Source of the DNA: Cyanobium sp. CZS48M
GTDB lineage: Bacteria > Cyanobacteriota > Cyanobacteriia > PCC-6307 > Cyanobiaceae
NCBI GenBank assembly: GCA_030373145.1
Contig: JAUCZK010000001.1
Location: 186,001-250,000, forward strand
Direction: 5' to 3'
Length of the DNA: 64,000 nucleotides
Position 1 is the first letter of the stretch, and the number at the start of each line of letters is the position of its first letter. Below the pieces are notes generated by a model. That model was not told the origin of the DNA. It did not search any database and saw nothing but the letters and a program-made list of their open reading frames with translations. A program made the translations under genes and the position numbers. Positions 27,158 through 36,014 of this stretch are shown one piece after another.

Positions 27158-28308
27158 GGACTGTGCCGGTGAGGACTGTGCTGCTGCCCAGGGCCCTGAT
27201 CCTCGCCATGGCGCTGGTGGTTCTGGTGGGCTGTGATCGCAAGCCCCCCAAACCCAAGGAACCCCAACCCTTCGTGTTCCGTTCGCTCAACCTGCGCCAG
27301 CAGGATGGCAAAGGTCGGCCGGCCTGGGAGCTCACCAGCCCCCAGGCCCGCTACGACCTGCAGCGCCGGGTGGCCCGCGCCACCGAACCGCGCGGGGTGA
27401 TCTACGCCGCTGGCAAGCCCCGCTACAAGGTGCAGGCCACCAGTGGTCTGGTGATCAATGACGGCGAGGTGATTCAGCTGGAGGGCAAGGTGCTCATCCA
27501 GGTGCTCGGTCCCAGGGGCTCGCTGATCAGCGGCGACCGGGTGCGCTGGACGCCAAGCAAGCAGCTGATGGAGATCGACAGCAAGCCCGTGCTCACGGAA
27601 CGGAAGAGCCGCCTGAGTTCGTCCACGGCTCGCTTCCTGCTCGACAAGGAGAAGCTGGAGTTGCGCGGCCCCACACGCCTGCAGCAGCCGGAACTGGATC
27701 TGCGCGTCAGTCGCGCCGACTGGATGGCCAACACCGGTGCCCTGGTGGCCGCAGGGCCGGTGAAAGGGGAGCGGCGACCTGCCGGAGAGAAGGGCACCGT
27801 CCAGACCGTCACCGGTTCGTCGCTGGAGGGAAACACCCGTGAGGAGGTGGTGGACCTGCTGGCGCCGGTGCGTTTCGTGGATCCCTCACGCAAGGCGGTG
27901 CTTGAGGCCCAGCGCACCCGCTGGAACGCCAAGGAGAAGGTGCTCAGCACGGACCTGCCCTTCACCGGCGTGGCTGATCAGACGCACGTGGCCGGTGACT
28001 CCCTGCGCATGATCCTGGGCGAGACGATGGCGATTATTCCCAGCGGTTGCCGCCTGCGCCAGCCCGGTGAACGCCTGAGGGCCAGGGAATGCCGCTGGAA
28101 CTGGGGCCGCCAGGAGATCGAAGCCCTGGGGGGGGTGCAGCTGGAGCGGGATCAGAACCAGCAGATCACTCGCAGCGAACGGCTGGTCGGCAAGGTGGGA
28201 GCCAAGGGTCTGGCCGAGTTCACGACCCCGGGGGGACGGGTGTTCTCGGAGCTGAAGGTTCCTCCTCCCTCCAAGGAACGCCGTCAGCCTGCTCCAGTGA
28301 CATTCTGA
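27154..28308 (+). CDS. LptC-like LPS-export lipoprotein
   Basis: A 384-residue lipoprotein. The N-terminus has a signal peptide ending in the lipobox LVGC at about residue 27, so it should be lipid-anchored outside the cytoplasmic membrane. The middle contains beta-rich repeats of the LptC/OstA type, such as GLVINDGEVIQLEGKVLIQV and LISGDRVRWTPSKQLMEIDSKPVL. LptC proteins hand lipopolysaccharide from LptBFG to LptA. It is longer than E. coli LptC (about 190 residues), so it may combine LptC and LptA-like parts. The GTG start overlaps the metG stop. Confidence 0.8.
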   Translation: MRTVPVRTVLLPRALILAMALVVLVGCDRKPPKPKEPQPFVFRSLNLRQQDGKGRPAWELTSPQARYDLQRRVARATEPRGVIYAAGKPRYKVQATSGLVINDGEVIQLEGKVLIQVLGPRGSLISGDRVRWTPSKQLMEIDSKPVLTERKSRLSSSTARFLLDKEKLELRGPTRLQQPELDLRVSRADWMANTGALVAAGPVKGERRPAGEKGTVQTVTGSSLEGNTREEVVDLLAPVRFVDPSRKAVLEAQRTRWNAKEKVLSTDLPFTGVADQTHVAGDSLRMILGETMAIIPSGCRLRQPGERLRARECRWNWGRQEIEALGGVQLERDQNQQITRSERLVGKVGAKGLAEFTTPGGRVFSELKVPPPSKERRQPAPVTF

Positions 28309-28945
28309 TTTTCTCGGCCCAGCCCTCGATCCAGATCTCATCGCTGCGGCTGAAGCAGCGCGGCGACCAGCCGCCGGCCAGGAGCCAGCCCTCGCCGCCG
28401 AGGGGCTGCACCAGCACCGCCGGTGTGCCCTCAGGCAGGCAGCGGAATTCATCGCGGCCTGGGTAGAGCTTGAGGTTCACCAGGGAGATGGCCCGGGCGG
28501 TGCTGCTGGCCCGCCGGCAGATCTCCCCTGGCTCGAATGGGCTGATCCCCAGCAGCCCCCGTCGCAACAGGGTTGTGCCCCTCCAGTGGATCAACAGGCT
28601 GGCGGCCGGGGTGGCGGTGAGCAACAACCGACTGCCCCAGGCCAGCTCCAGCGCGAGCTCCTCGGCCATCTGGGGCTCCAGCTCCAACCCCTGTTCCCCC
28701 TGCAGCTCCACCCGCTCGGGCGCCAGCGGCACCGCCCGGGACCAGAGCACGGCCACCAGCATCAGGCCCACCGCCATCAGGCTGGCGAGCACCCCGGCGC
28801 GCTCCAAGGCCGGGTTCAGCTCCGCGGCGGTGAGCTGATTGAGCAAGCAGAGCCCCAGCCCCAGCACCCCTGCCGCCAGGGTGAAACGGGCCGGGGTGGG
28901 GATGGTTGACACGGCAGGACGGAACGTCAGGGTGAACGCTGACAC
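28220..28945 (-). CDS. Cofactor assembly of complex C protein (CCB2/CCB4 family)
   Basis: A 241-residue protein related to chloroplast CCB2/CCB4, which attach heme c-n (ci) to cytochrome b6 of the b6f complex. It has two membrane segments near the N-terminus (LAAGVLGLGLCLLNQL and AGVLASLMAVGLMLVAVLW) and conserved soluble parts: LAWGSRLLLTATPAASLLIHWRG, LLRRGLLG, ISLVNLKLYPGRDEFRCLPEG and LLAGGWSPRCFSRSDEIWIEGWAEK. A GTG at 28909 is an alternative start. It overlaps the end of the LptC-like gene by 89 bp tail-to-tail. Identification is from memory of the family and is good but not tested. Confidence 0.8.
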   Translation of the reverse strand: MSAFTLTFRPAVSTIPTPARFTLAAGVLGLGLCLLNQLTAAELNPALERAGVLASLMAVGLMLVAVLWSRAVPLAPERVELQGEQGLELEPQMAEELALELAWGSRLLLTATPAASLLIHWRGTTLLRRGLLGISPFEPGEICRRASSTARAISLVNLKLYPGRDEFRCLPEGTPAVLVQPLGGEGWLLAGGWSPRCFSRSDEIWIEGWAEKIRMSLEQADGVPWREEEPSAPRTPVPPGS

Positions 28946-29091
28946 GGATTCCAGCCGCCCGACGGCCCACGGCCTGCTCCAGGCCTGGGGTGGCCAGGCT
29001 GGTCAGATTCTTGCGCCGATTACGGCCTGAACCGCGACAGCCTGGCCAGCTGAGGGCAAACTGTGGGTCAACGACCCATTCCCCGCCGCCT

Positions 29092-29766
29092 GTGCGTCTG
29101 CTGAACCGTTTGCTGGCCGCGCTCACCGCCCTGGTGATTCCCCTGCTGGCCGCTGCTCCCGTCGCCTGGGCCGTGGGAGTGCGTGACCTGCCCACACCGC
29201 CGGCCTCCCAGCATCTGATCGACACGGCCGACCTGTTCAGCCGCTCCACCTCGGCGGAGCTGGAGCATCGCCTGGCCGACCTGGAGAGCGATCACGTCCA
29301 GGCCCGGCTGCTGACGGTTCCCCGGCTCGACTACGGCCTGGAACTCAAAGCCCTCGGCCAGCAGGAACTGGAGGCCTGGTCGAGCGCTGAGCCCAGCGAC
29401 GACTCCGAACTGCTGGTGTTGATCGATGCCCAGACCAACACCGCTGCGGTGGTGGCCAGCCCCGACCTGCTGGAGCAACTGCCCGCTTCCCTGTTGCAAG
29501 ACACCGCCGACAGCACCATGGCCGTTCCGCTGCGGCTCGGCACCCGCTACCGCCAGGCCTCCCTCGATGCCCTTGATCGTCTGAGCACAGTGCTCCACGG
29601 TGGCGAGGATCCTGGGCCGCCCCTGCAAGAAACGGCCGCCCCCGTAGTGACCAACATTCCCACCCGCGAGGAGACCGCCAACAGCAATGGTTTCCAGTGG
29701 GTGATCGTGCTGCTGGCGGTGGGCACCATCGTGCCGATGCTCACCTGGTGGGTTTTCTCCCGCTGA
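29092..29766 (+). CDS. TPM-domain protein, Psb32/TLP18.3-like
   Basis: A 224-residue protein with a signal segment at the N-terminus (LLAALTALVIPLLAAAPVAWAVGV), a TPM domain (about 35-170), and a C-terminal membrane anchor, VIVLLAVGTIVPMLTWWVF. TPM features include ISLIDTADLFS-like text (HLIDTADLFSRSTSAELEHRLADLE), QARLLTVPRLDYG and LLVLIDAQTNTAAVV. In cyanobacteria and plants, Psb32/TLP18.3 takes part in photosystem II repair in the thylakoid lumen. The start is the GTG at 29092, before the signal segment; the longer frame from 28990 adds a Pro-rich leader of doubtful value. Confidence 0.8.
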   Translation: MRLLNRLLAALTALVIPLLAAAPVAWAVGVRDLPTPPASQHLIDTADLFSRSTSAELEHRLADLESDHVQARLLTVPRLDYGLELKALGQQELEAWSSAEPSDDSELLVLIDAQTNTAAVVASPDLLEQLPASLLQDTADSTMAVPLRLGTRYRQASLDALDRLSTVLHGGEDPGPPLQETAAPVVTNIPTREETANSNGFQWVIVLLAVGTIVPMLTWWVFSR

Positions 29767-29772
29767 TCACCG

Positions 29773-30915
29773 ATGGCCCTGCGCGACTGGATGGGTACGT
29801 TCGGCAAGGCGCGCTCCGCCGATCTTGTTCTGAAGCTGGAGCGCGCCTATGAAGCCGCCCTGTTGATCCAGAGCATCGAGATCGAGTTCTTCGCTGATCG
29901 GCCTGTCCGCACCGACCTGGAGCTGAGCGTGCCCCGTCAGGTGCGCGGCCAGATGCTGCGCCGCTTTCGGGTAGCCCTGCAACTCTGCCGTGAGAACCTC
30001 GAGGAACTTCAGCCCCGCCGTCAGGAGCTGGATTCCCAGCAGCAGCGCCAGTTGCAGCTGATCGAGTCGGTGGAGGCCCGCTACAACCCACGGTCCGGCA
30101 AAGCCAGTTTCAGTCGCACGCCGGAGCTGATCCCTCGCAGCCTGATGGGCGCCGTGGAGCGGGTGCGCCAGCAGCTGGATCCGGAGGCCGAAGCCACCGT
30201 GGTGGCGGGCTTCAGGCGCCAGCGCAACACCACGCTGGTGTCCCTGCGCGTCCTGCTGTTGCTGGTGCTGGTGCCCCTGTTGATGCAGCAGGCCAGCCGC
30301 TCCTTCGTGATCTCTCCCCTGGTGGATCGCTTCGCGCCCCATGTGCCATTTCTGAGTTACACCAAGCCGCAGCTGGAGGAGGCGGCCGTGGAGAAGCTGC
30401 GCATCTACAAGGCGGAGATCGAGTTCGATGCCCTGCTCAAGGGCTCTGTGCTGCCCACCACTGAGGAGTTGCACGAGGCCTTGGCCACCCGAGCCGAGGA
30501 GCTCAAGTTGGAGGCGGACGGCCAGAGTACCCGTGCCATCAAGAACGTGCTCTCTGATCTGTTCGCCATGCTGGGCTTCGTCCTGGTGTGTGTCTTCGGT
30601 CAGGAGGAAATTCGGGTGCTGCGCGGTTTTCTTGATGAGCTCATCTATGGGCTGAGTGACAGTGCCAAGGCCTTTGCTATCATTCTGTTCACCGATATCT
30701 TTGTTGGATTCCATAGTCCAGAGGGCTGGACTGTTCTGCTCGATGGTGTCGCCAACCACCTGGGGCTACCCCAGCGAGAGAATTTCATTCTGTTGTTTAT
30801 CGCCACCTTCCCGGTGATCCTGGCCACCATCTTCAAGTATTGGATTTTCCGTTATCTCAACCGTGTCTCGCCGTCGTCCGTGGCCACCCTGCGCAACATG
30901 AATGGAGGTGGTTGA
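29773..30915 (+). CDS. pxcA: Proton extrusion protein PxcA (CemA family)
   Basis: A 380-residue membrane protein of the CemA/PxcA/CotA family. A long soluble, charged N-terminal half (about 1-150) precedes several hydrophobic spans: LVSLRVLLLLVLVPLLMQQ, the NVLSDLFAMLGFVLVCVFGQEE segment, AKAFAIILFTDIFVGFHSPEGW and FILLFIATFPVILATIFKYWIFRYLNR. The last two are family hallmarks. PxcA is needed for light-driven proton release and inorganic carbon uptake in Synechocystis. It starts 7 bp after the Psb32-like gene and its end overlaps the cobU start. Confidence 0.93.
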   Translation: MALRDWMGTFGKARSADLVLKLERAYEAALLIQSIEIEFFADRPVRTDLELSVPRQVRGQMLRRFRVALQLCRENLEELQPRRQELDSQQQRQLQLIESVEARYNPRSGKASFSRTPELIPRSLMGAVERVRQQLDPEAEATVVAGFRRQRNTTLVSLRVLLLLVLVPLLMQQASRSFVISPLVDRFAPHVPFLSYTKPQLEEAAVEKLRIYKAEIEFDALLKGSVLPTTEELHEALATRAEELKLEADGQSTRAIKNVLSDLFAMLGFVLVCVFGQEEIRVLRGFLDELIYGLSDSAKAFAIILFTDIFVGFHSPEGWTVLLDGVANHLGLPQRENFILLFIATFPVILATIFKYWIFRYLNRVSPSSVATLRNMNGGG

Positions 30916-31468
30916 GCGCAGCACCGGCTTGGGGCTGACCCTGGTGAGTGGCCCCAGCCGCAGTGGCAAGAGCCGCTGGGCCGAGCATCTGGTGGCCGGC
31001 CGTGGCAAGCCGGTGCTGTACGTGGCCACCGGAGCCCTGGCTGCGGATGACCCGGCCTGGCAGCGGCGTCTGCAGCTGCACCGGCAGCGGCGACCTGGCC
31101 ACTGGGCCACCTGGGAGGTGGAAGGGCAGCTGGAGGCGGCCCTCGGGCGTGCTCCGGCGGATCACCAGCTGCTGATTGATTCCCTCGGCACCTGGCTGGC
31201 TCACCACCTGGATCTCGACGCTGAATCTTGGGAGCAACGGCAGCTGGGGTTGCTGGAGGCCCTGCGCACCTGCGCCGCCCCCCAGGTGCTGGTGACGGAG
31301 GAGACCGGCTGGGGGGTGGTGCCTGCCACCGCGGTCGGTGGCCGTTTCCGTGATCGGCTGGGAGCGCTGCAGCAACGGTTGCAACCCCTGGCCCAGGCCA
31401 GCTGGCTGGTGATCCAGGGCCGTGCCCTGGATCTGCATGCCCTCAGTCAACCGGTGCCGGAGCTGTGA
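30902..31468 (+). CDS. cobU: Adenosylcobinamide kinase / adenosylcobinamide-phosphate guanylyltransferase
   Basis: A 188-residue CobU/CobP, which phosphorylates adenosylcobinamide and then attaches GMP in the late cobalamin pathway. The P-loop is SGPSRSGKSRWAE at about 15-27. Other matches are VLYVATGALAADDPAWQRRLQLHRQRRPGHWATWE, LLIDSLGTWLAHHL and LVTEETGWGVVP, the last being the GWG motif. The guanylylated His is expected in the HRQRRP segment. It overlaps pxcA by 14 bp and the next gene by 4 bp. It supports complete cobalamin synthesis together with cobN. Confidence 0.93.
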   Translation: MEVVERSTGLGLTLVSGPSRSGKSRWAEHLVAGRGKPVLYVATGALAADDPAWQRRLQLHRQRRPGHWATWEVEGQLEAALGRAPADHQLLIDSLGTWLAHHLDLDAESWEQRQLGLLEALRTCAAPQVLVTEETGWGVVPATAVGGRFRDRLGALQQRLQPLAQASWLVIQGRALDLHALSQPVPEL

Positions 31469-31980
31469 GTGCCCTTCCACGGGTGGTGCTGTTCCAGCCC
31501 CAGATTCCGCCCAACACCGGCAATGTGGCCCGCACCTGTGCCGCCACTGGGGCTGAGCTCCATCTGATCGAGCCGCTGGGGTTCAGCCTCGATGACCGCC
31601 AGCTCAAGCGGGCCGGACTCGACTACTGGCCCTGGGTGCCGCTGCACCTGCATGCCGGCGTTGAGGAGCTGCTGGCGGAGCGGCGGCGGCGGGGAGGGCG
31701 GCTGCTGGCGTTGAGCAGCCTGGTGGATCAGCCCTACCAGCACTGCCGCTACCGCAGCGACGACTGGCTGCTGTTCGGGCGGGAGAGCGACGGACTGCCG
31801 CCGGAGCTGCTCCAGCAGGCCGATCTGCGCCTCACAATCCCCATGGCCGGCTCCGTGCGCCACGGCGGCGGGGTGCGCAGCTTGAATCTCTCGGTGTCTG
31901 TGGCGGTGGTGTTGTTCGAGGCCCTGCGTCAGTTGGAGACAGGGATTGAAGCGACCAGCCGCATCCCGGATCGTCCTTGA
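31465..31980 (+). CDS. trmL: tRNA (cytidine/uridine-2'-O-)-methyltransferase TrmL-like (SPOUT)
   Basis: A 171-residue SPOUT methyltransferase that 2'-O-methylates the wobble base of certain leucine tRNAs. Motifs in order: VLFQPQIPPNTGNVARTCAATGAELHLIEPLGF, the DYWPWV block, WLLFGRESDGLP and IPMAGSVRHGGGVRSLNLSVSVAVVLFEALRQ, the trefoil-knot SAM site. The length is that of TrmL (about 155-170). The GTG start overlaps the cobU stop, so translation is coupled. Confidence 0.9.
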   Translation: MSALPRVVLFQPQIPPNTGNVARTCAATGAELHLIEPLGFSLDDRQLKRAGLDYWPWVPLHLHAGVEELLAERRRRGGRLLALSSLVDQPYQHCRYRSDDWLLFGRESDGLPPELLQQADLRLTIPMAGSVRHGGGVRSLNLSVSVAVVLFEALRQLETGIEATSRIPDRP

Positions 31981-32095
31981 CGATCGATGGTCTGACCCAA
32001 GGAGACTTGTGCCCGTTGGTTCATGCCGCTACTCTCAGCGCGGTCCGGGGATAGTGGCTTCTCCATCGGGCTTTGTCCAACGCGTGAATTTCTGC

Positions 32096-33187
32096 ATGAA
32101 GCCTTTGCATCTGATCCTGCCGCTGCTGGGGACCATGCCGGTTCTCTCGCTCGTGGCTGTCGGGGCCATCCCCGGCATCGCCGACGCGCGCCGCCCCGGT
32201 TTTGAAACGATGCCCGAGCGCCTGGATGTGGATCCAGCGACGGCAACCCTGCCTCAGACGGCCGCTCCCCAGCTGCTGGCTTCCCTGCCCAGTTCCTTCA
32301 ACGACAAGCTCTGGGTGCGCGTTCGCAGCGACATCAGCCTTGAGCAGCTGGCCAGCCAGTTGCGGGTTCAGGACACCCCCCTGGCCAAACTCAACGACGT
32401 CAACGAGGACCACTCCTTCAGTCGCGGCGACTGGCTGGTGCTCCCTTCCTCCAAAGCTTCGGCGGCCAAGCAACTGGCCTCTCTCGACACCAGCGAGCTG
32501 CGCCGCTCGGCTCCCCTGAATGAGCCCCCGCCTGTGGAGAGCACCGGTGTGGTGCGCTTCGGCGACAACCTGGTGAAGCTGGCCCAGCGCTACAAGCTCA
32601 GTATCCAGGATCTGTTGCGGCTCAATCCCGGCCTGGAGGCGGCCCGTCTGGTGGAAGGGAGTCAGATCCGCGTCTCCAAGGCTGGTGCCTCCCGTTCGCG
32701 CATGGTGCTCGGTCTCAAGCCCGTGGGCAGCGGCGGCCTGAGCTGGCCCGACCTCCCCGGCTTCAACCGCCCGGGTGAGCAGCGCACCGATCCCTCCCAG
32801 CTCAGTCGTGGTTGGATCTGGCCGGCCCGGGGTGTCTTCAGCTCGGGCTATGGCTGGCGCTGGGGTCGGATGCACAAGGGCATCGACATCGCCAGCAATG
32901 TGGGCACGCCGATCGTGGCCGCCGCCGCCGGACAGGTGTCCTATGCCGGTTGGCACGACGGGGGTTACGGCTACCTGGTGGAGATCCAGCACCCTGATGG
33001 CAGCAAGTCGCTCTACGGCCACAACAGCCGGGTCCTGGTGCGAGTGGGTCAGCAGGTCTCCCAGGGCAGCCAGATCTCTGAAATGGGCAGCACCGGTCGC
33101 AGCACCGGACCCCATCTCCACTTTGAGATCCACCCCCCTGGCCGTGGCGCTGCTAATCCGCTTCAATTCCTCCCCGGCAGGGCCTGA
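32096..33187 (+). CDS. LysM and M23 peptidase domain protein
   Basis: A 363-residue exported peptidoglycan-active protein. It begins with a signal segment (MKPLHLILPLLGTMPVLSLVAV). One LysM-type repeat around RFGDNLVKLAQRYKLSIQDLLRLNPGLEAARLVEGSQIRV would bind glycan. The C-terminal M23 domain has the zinc motifs HKGIDIASNVGTPIVAAAAGQVSYAG and GPHLHFEI, plus the HNSRVLVRVGQQVSQGSQIS strand. It is an endopeptidase or a NlpD-like amidase activator; the key zinc ligands (His and Asp in HKGID, His in HLHF) are present, so it may be active. The start at 32096 is chosen because the 50 codons upstream lack coding character. Confidence 0.9.
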   Translation: MKPLHLILPLLGTMPVLSLVAVGAIPGIADARRPGFETMPERLDVDPATATLPQTAAPQLLASLPSSFNDKLWVRVRSDISLEQLASQLRVQDTPLAKLNDVNEDHSFSRGDWLVLPSSKASAAKQLASLDTSELRRSAPLNEPPPVESTGVVRFGDNLVKLAQRYKLSIQDLLRLNPGLEAARLVEGSQIRVSKAGASRSRMVLGLKPVGSGGLSWPDLPGFNRPGEQRTDPSQLSRGWIWPARGVFSSGYGWRWGRMHKGIDIASNVGTPIVAAAAGQVSYAGWHDGGYGYLVEIQHPDGSKSLYGHNSRVLVRVGQQVSQGSQISEMGSTGRSTGPHLHFEIHPPGRGAANPLQFLPGRA

Positions 33188-33258
33188 TCTCCATCCTTGC
33201 CATCTCCCTCTGCCCGTGCCGGGCGAGGGAGGTTGATCGTTTAAAGTCCTTACATCCG

Positions 33259-33332
33259 GGCTCGGTAGCTCAGCTGGTTAGAGCGTGGGATTCATAACCC
33301 CAAGGTCGGGAGTTCAAGTCTCCCCCGAGCCA
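33259..33332 (+). tRNA. tRNA-Met (CAT anticodon)
   Basis: A 74-base cloverleaf. The acceptor arm GGCTCGG at 33259-33265 pairs with CCGAGCC at 33325-33331, followed by discriminator A. The D-arm is GCTC/GAGC, the anticodon CAT lies at 33293-33295 in the loop TTCATAA, and the T-arm contains GTTCAAGTC. The start is G1:C72, so it is not an initiator tRNA. No CCA is encoded. A lysidine-modified tRNA-Ile(CAT) is unlikely but not excluded by anticodon alone. Confidence 0.93.
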
Positions 33333-33367
33333 TTTTGGCGTCTTGTTGACGCTTCTTCACCAGCGCG

Positions 33368-33404
33368 GAAGCCCCAGGTCTGTTCAGGCCTGGGGCTTCC
33401 TGAT
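33368..33404. terminator. Strong hairpin after tRNA-Met
   Basis: GAAGCCCCAGG at 33368-33378 pairs exactly with CCTGGGGCTTC at 33389-33399 around a 10-base loop. It lies between the tRNA gene and the end of the facing gene at 33465, so it may serve both. Only CTGATTT follows, a weak T-run. Confidence 0.65.
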
Positions 33405-33464
33405 TTGGATGGGCTCTGCCCGCTGTCAGGCCGCCGCTTGATGGGCGGCCCTCAAGCTGAAGAG

Positions 33465-33827
33465 TCAGCGCATCTCGACGGCGTTGAGTCGCTCACGGAA
33501 GCCGGCGGAGCCTGAGCCCCCGTCTGTGGAGGCGGCCGGGGGCAGGTTGGGCGCCGGGGCCGGGCCGGCAAAGCGGCGGGCGCGGCCGTAGAGCTGGGGG
33601 CGCACATCCACGGCACGCACCAGGGTGCCGGTGCGGGAGCGACCGCCTCCGTCTTCGTCGCCGGGCTCCTCGCGGTTGAGGGGGCTGGTTTTCAGCTCGC
33701 TGCGCAGCTGGTTGAGCAGGCGGAAGTGACCGGTGTTGTTGTACTTGCGAAGCAGGACAGGGTCCCAGGACATCAGGAAAAGGCTGTGGAAAGCGGGCGG
33801 GGCATCAGCCGTCGTCGCCTTAGCCAT
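33465..33827 (-). CDS. Conserved cyanobacterial protein, function unknown
   Basis: A 120-residue protein divergent from the peroxiredoxin gene. The N-terminal half, FHSLFLMSWDPVLLRKYNNTGHFRLLNQLRSELK, reads as a conserved helical block. The rest is Gly/Pro-rich and low-complexity. No signal peptide or transmembrane segment is evident and there are no Cys. I recognise the block as conserved among Synechococcus-type cyanobacteria but know no function. The start is the ATG at 33827; translation of the N-terminal block is more convincing than the tail. Confidence 0.75.
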   Translation of the reverse strand: MAKATTADAPPAFHSLFLMSWDPVLLRKYNNTGHFRLLNQLRSELKTSPLNREEPGDEDGGGRSRTGTLVRAVDVRPQLYGRARRFAGPAPAPNLPPAASTDGGSGSAGFRERLNAVEMR

Positions 33828-33941
33828 CGTAGGGGCAGGTCTGCCAGGGTTCCGTGATAAATTGTTGTGATCGCAAGTGGTAGTCGGTCCGAGTTCGGAC
33901 TGGGTTCCCTGCCTTCCCCTTCGTCACCCCCCTTTTTCAGC

Positions 33942-34532
33942 ATGTCCCGGCTCGTCGGTCTGCAGGCCCCTGAATTCACCGCCACCGCTGTGGTGGACCA
34001 GGAGTTCCAGACGGTCACCCTCTCCCAGTACCGCGGCAAGTACGTGGTGCTCTTCTTCTATCCCCTGGATTTCACCTTCGTCTGCCCCACGGAGATCACC
34101 GCCTTCAGCGACCGCTACGGCGATTTCACCAGCCGCAACACCGAGGTGCTGGGCGTGTCGGTGGACAGCCAGTTCTCCCACCTGGCCTGGATCCAGACCG
34201 ATCGCAAGCAGGGTGGCCTCGGTGACATCGCCTACCCCCTGGTGGCCGACCTCAAGAAGGAGATCGCCTCTGCCTACAGCGTGCTCGATGAGGACGCCGG
34301 CGTGGCCCTGCGCGGCCTGTTCATCATCGATCCCGACGGTGTGATCCAGCACGCCACCATCAACAACCTCGCGGTGGGCCGCAATGTCGATGAGACCCTG
34401 CGGGTCCTTCAGGCCTTCCAGCATGTCAAGGCCAACCCCGATGAGGTTTGCCCCGCCAATTGGACACCAGGCGAGAAGACCATGAACCCTGACCCCGTCG
34501 GCAGTAAGGAGTTCTTCGCCGCCGTCAACTGA
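33942..34532 (+). CDS. 2-Cys peroxiredoxin (AhpC/TSA family)
   Basis: A 196-residue typical 2-Cys peroxiredoxin that reduces peroxides with thiol electrons from a thioredoxin-type donor. Peroxidatic Cys48 is in FTFVCPTEI and resolving Cys170 in DEVCPANW. The DFTFVCPTE block and [20 protein letters not shown] are diagnostic. The start is the ATG at 33942 ([12 protein letters not shown]). The 110 bp upstream gap, shared with the divergent gene, contains AT-rich GTGATAAATTGTTGTGATC, probably the promoter region. Confidence 0.95.
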   Translation: MSRLVGLQAPEFTATAVVDQEFQTVTLSQYRGKYVVLFFYPLDFTFVCPTEITAFSDRYGDFTSRNTEVLGVSVDSQFSHLAWIQTDRKQGGLGDIAYPLVADLKKEIASAYSVLDEDAGVALRGLFIIDPDGVIQHATINNLAVGRNVDETLRVLQAFQHVKANPDEVCPANWTPGEKTMNPDPVGSKEFFAAVN

Positions 34533-34589
34533 TCAGCGGACCGTGATTTGCGGATTGTGATCAGGGGCAACTAACCGTTGATCACTCTT

Positions 34590-34616
34590 TGGGGCCCCCA
34601 GGGGCCCCTATTTTGG
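34590..34616. terminator. GC-rich hairpin with T-run after the peroxiredoxin gene
   Basis: GGGGCC at 34591-34596 can pair with GGCCCC at 34603-34608 around a short loop, and TATTTTGG follows immediately. It lies between the converging peroxiredoxin and purQ genes, so it fits a Rho-independent terminator for the rightward gene. Confidence 0.65.
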
Positions 34617-34637
34617 TGCCCACCACGGGGCGGCGCC

Positions 34638-35287
<650 letters not shown>

Positions 35288-35291
<4 letters not shown>

Positions 35292-35569
35292 GCCGGCAGA
35301 GAGGCGTTGGTGGTGGCAATCTCGCTGAGCTCCAGCTCCCAGTTCTCGATCACCGGATTGGCCAGCAACCGGTCGCTGAGCAACTCCACCCGCGAGCGGG
35401 CGGTGTCGGCATCGGGGGCTTCGATCTCCAGCTCCACCGCCTTGCCGATGCGCAGGCGGCTCACCCCCTCCACCCCCAGGCGGCTGCTGGCGGCACGGGT
35501 GGCCTCACCGGCCGGATCGAGAACCGAGGGCCTCAGGGAGACCAGCACACGGGCGTGAAAGCGGGGCAC
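35288..35569 (-). CDS. purS: Phosphoribosylformylglycinamidine synthase subunit PurS
   Basis: A 93-residue PurS, the small dimeric subunit that bridges PurQ and PurL. The start is the GTG at 35569 ([23 protein letters not shown]), since the upstream 33 codons do not resemble PurS. Typical text is [19 protein letters not shown] and [14 protein letters not shown]. It leads into purQ with a 4 bp overlap and is divergent from the small secreted protein at 35667. Confidence 0.92.
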
Positions 35570-35666
35570 CAGGCAGCCGAGGCGTTTGTTAAATCTTGGC
35601 AGCCCGTGTTCCCCAGCCGCCAGGCCAGATCCAGCTTGAAGGAGTGAGACGGAGGAGACCCGGTCC

Positions 35667-36005
35667 ATGCACGCTCCACCCCTGCTGGCCCTGGCGGCGC
35701 TCCTGGCGATGGGGTTGGGCTGGGAGCCGCGAACGGCGCTGGGGGCCGAGCCACCGGCCTACCAGGTGGAATGCCGCCTGGGGGATGGCCCCTGGCACCC
35801 CTGTGTGATGACGGTGCAGGCGGTGGGGGAGCGCTGGCAGATCGACCTTGGGGGCCTGCGGGTCGCGTTTCGCCACGACGGACGCGGCAGTGTCGAGATG
35901 AGCCGCTCCAGCGGCCCCTGGCAGTCGGTGAGTAGTCGTTGGGATGAGAACCATGCCCTCTGCTGGGATGGGATCTGTGCCAAGGGCACCTTCCCGCTCG
36001 ACTGA
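35667..36005 (+). CDS. Small secreted protein with four Cys, function unknown
   Basis: A 112-residue protein with a signal peptide (LLALAALLAMGLGWEPRTALGAEP) and a mature part of about 85 residues. Four Cys occur in two close pairs, in ECRLGDGPWHPC and in LCWDGIC, suggesting two disulfides outside the cytoplasm. A GGAGGAG ribosome site precedes the ATG at 35667. It is divergent from purS and converges with cobW. I do not recognise a family; similar proteins probably exist in related picocyanobacteria. Confidence 0.75.
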   Translation: MHAPPLLALAALLAMGLGWEPRTALGAEPPAYQVECRLGDGPWHPCVMTVQAVGERWQIDLGGLRVAFRHDGRGSVEMSRSSGPWQSVSSRWDENHALCWDGICAKGTFPLD

Positions 36006-36014
36006 GGGCCGCCC

